DNA of 7,104 bases from Deltaproteobacteria bacterium (lineage in GTDB: Bacteria; UBA10199; DSSB01): the NCBI GenBank assembly GCA_021772695.1, contig JAJFLL010000043.1, positions 1 to 7,104 on the forward strand, in the 5' to 3' direction. This document shows, piece by piece, positions 5,832-7,104 of this stretch; the first letter of the stretch is position 1, and each line of letters begins with the position of its first letter. The position numbers and the translations under genes are program-made. Under the pieces are notes generated by a model, which was not told the origin of the DNA, did no database searches, and was given only the letters and a program-made list of their open reading frames with translations.

Positions 5832-7104
5832 ATGGTCATTCCTGAATCCATGTCATTATCAAGTTTACCCTTACTCATCATGGGAGGGCTGCTGCTGTGG
5901 AGCGGATTATTCTTTGTGAGTTTTTCGCCGTACCTGCCTCGGGGAAATTTAGGCAGCAAAGCCTATCTCTATTTCGGCCTCACGGCTTTAGCCTTTGCCC
6001 TATTTTCTTTTGCCGGAGCGGCCGCCTTCTCTCAACCCCGCTTACCCGAAGCCTATTTTTGGAATAGTGTTCAGTTCTTTTTTTCGATTCCCTTGGTCGT
6101 GTTTTTTATCTTGTTCTCGGTTCACCATCTCAAAATCCATCACGTCTATTTTCGTTGGGTATTCCCCTTGATCGGTTTGGTATTCTGCCTGGCCTTTGTG
6201 AAGCCCTCTCTCATGTTACACTATGAAATGGTTTTTACCCGATTCAACCTCTTCGGAATTGAAGTCACCCAACCTCGTATGCAATTAGCCCCCCTGGGCA
6301 TTACCTTTATCCTATGGGCCTTTGTCAATGCGGTGCTTGTGGGAATATTTTGGCTGAAATATCTTAATAGTCATTCCAAGGAATGGAGTTTGATGTTGGG
6401 CTTCTTCCTTTTTTTACTGGCAGGAAGTTACGATGCGGCGGTTTCTTTCAATTTTTTTCAGGGTCCCAATTTATTTGTCTACGGATTTAGTGGATTATTG
6501 GCAGGCATGGCTTGGCAGCTGCTTCGCAATATCAATGATGCCAATCAAATTTATCGCCAGAAAACCGAAGAATTAGAAAAAGCTAATAAAGAGATTCGTT
6601 TTTTGGTCAGTACTATCAGTCACGATATCTTAGCTCCCTTGGTTTCCATTCATGGTTTTACCGACCTGCTTTTGGATGAAAAATTAAAAAATATTCAGGA
6701 AAGACAAAATTACTTGGAGAGGATCCGAGCCAATGCGCGCCATATGACTTCCCTGCTCAGTGATTTGGCCGCCTATCTGCAGATGGGTAGGGTGGAAGAA
6801 GAATGGCGGGATATCGATTGGGCCTTACTGATTCAAGAAACCCTCAATGTACTCAACCTGAATCAAGACTGGCCACAGGGAAGGGTAGAGGTTGGGGAAG
6901 ATTGGCCTGCCTTTTATGGCTCACCAAAACGCATCAAGCAAATGCTGATGAATTTAATTCAAAACGCCTTTAAATATTCAGACCGTCCCGATGTGGTGGT
7001 CCGGCTGCACGGCAAGGCCACTACCGGAGGAATGATCCTTAGGGTCGAAGACAATGGACCGGGAATCCCGGAGGGATTGCGTGAAAGAATCTTTGAAATT
7101 TTTT
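5832..7104 (+). CDS. Membrane sensor histidine kinase with about seven TM segments (3'-truncated by the window)
   Basis: A sensor kinase of a two-component system, with 424 residues visible and the frame open at the right edge. Seven hydrophobic segments fit residues about 9-31, 43-66, 75-100, 108-123, 152-175, 185-206 and 212-230, so the input module is probably a 7TM sensor in the inner membrane with an unknown signal. A short helical linker (about 236-258) leads to the HisKA dimerisation domain, whose H-box ISHDILAPL holds the phospho-acceptor H264. This H-box is slightly unusual because the common basic residue after HD(L/I) is a Leu. The HATPase domain shows the N-box MNLIQNAFKYS (N374, N378), the G1 box VEDNGPGIP (D407, G409, G411) and the start of an F-box, RERIFEIF, where the window ends. 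The start is uncertain. ATG 5832 lies 4 nt after rimO and ATG 5850 is in frame, but neither has a clear Shine-Dalgarno. Coupling to rimO translation is likely. No response regulator is visible; it may lie downstream. Confidence 0.93.
   Translation, partial: MVIPESMSLSSLPLLIMGGLLLWSGLFFVSFSPYLPRGNLGSKAYLYFGLTALAFALFSFAGAAAFSQPRLPEAYFWNSVQFFFSIPLVVFFILFSVHHLKIHHVYFRWVFPLIGLVFCLAFVKPSLMLHYEMVFTRFNLFGIEVTQPRMQLAPLGITFILWAFVNAVLVGIFWLKYLNSHSKEWSLMLGFFLFLLAGSYDAAVSFNFFQGPNLFVYGFSGLLAGMAWQLLRNINDANQIYRQKTEELEKANKEIRFLVSTISHDILAPLVSIHGFTDLLLDEKLKNIQERQNYLERIRANARHMTSLLSDLAAYLQMGRVEEEWRDIDWALLIQETLNVLNLNQDWPQGRVEVGEDWPAFYGSPKRIKQMLMNLIQNAFKYSDRPDVVVRLHGKATTGGMILRVEDNGPGIPEGLRERIFEIF

Overview
The window is gene-dense and all genes lie on the + strand. 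It holds four coding regions: the 3' end of an unidentified gene (2-412), one very large multidomain gene (511-4410), rimO (4463-5827), and the 5' part of a membrane histidine kinase gene (5832 to the window edge). No RNA gene, CRISPR array, insertion sequence or clear rho-independent terminator was seen. Base composition looks balanced (near 50% GC by eye) and similar across the genes, so nothing points to recent transfer. The source is clearly bacterial. The large protein's N-terminal module resembles, from memory, giant uncharacterised proteins of Deltaproteobacteria and related lineages (Bdellovibrionota or Myxococcota-like). That assignment is tentative.

The centre of interest is the 1299-residue protein. 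Read by eye, it strings together (1) a helical N-terminus, (2) a Gly/Ala-rich hydrophobic module (about residues 155-330), (3) a HAD-superfamily phosphatase-like domain with all four motif positions recognisable (about 478-710), (4) a domain with the layout of an Sfp/EntD-type 4'-phosphopantetheinyl transferase (about 865-1088) in which several catalytic positions are replaced, and (5) a C-terminal Rossmann domain resembling a SAM-dependent methyltransferase (about 1100-1299). I know of no standard named protein with this layout. The partial gene just upstream ends in a segment that could be the last part of the same kind of methyltransferase-like domain, so the two may be tandem related genes.

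Downstream, rimO encodes the radical-SAM enzyme that methylthiolates ribosomal protein S12, and all six cluster cysteines are present. Its stop codon lies 4 nt before the ATG of a histidine kinase with about seven predicted membrane segments, an H-box, an N-box and a G1 box. The window cuts that gene off within its ATPase domain. The two genes are probably co-transcribed. The link between the large protein and rimO is only positional (52-nt gap, same strand, no visible terminator).
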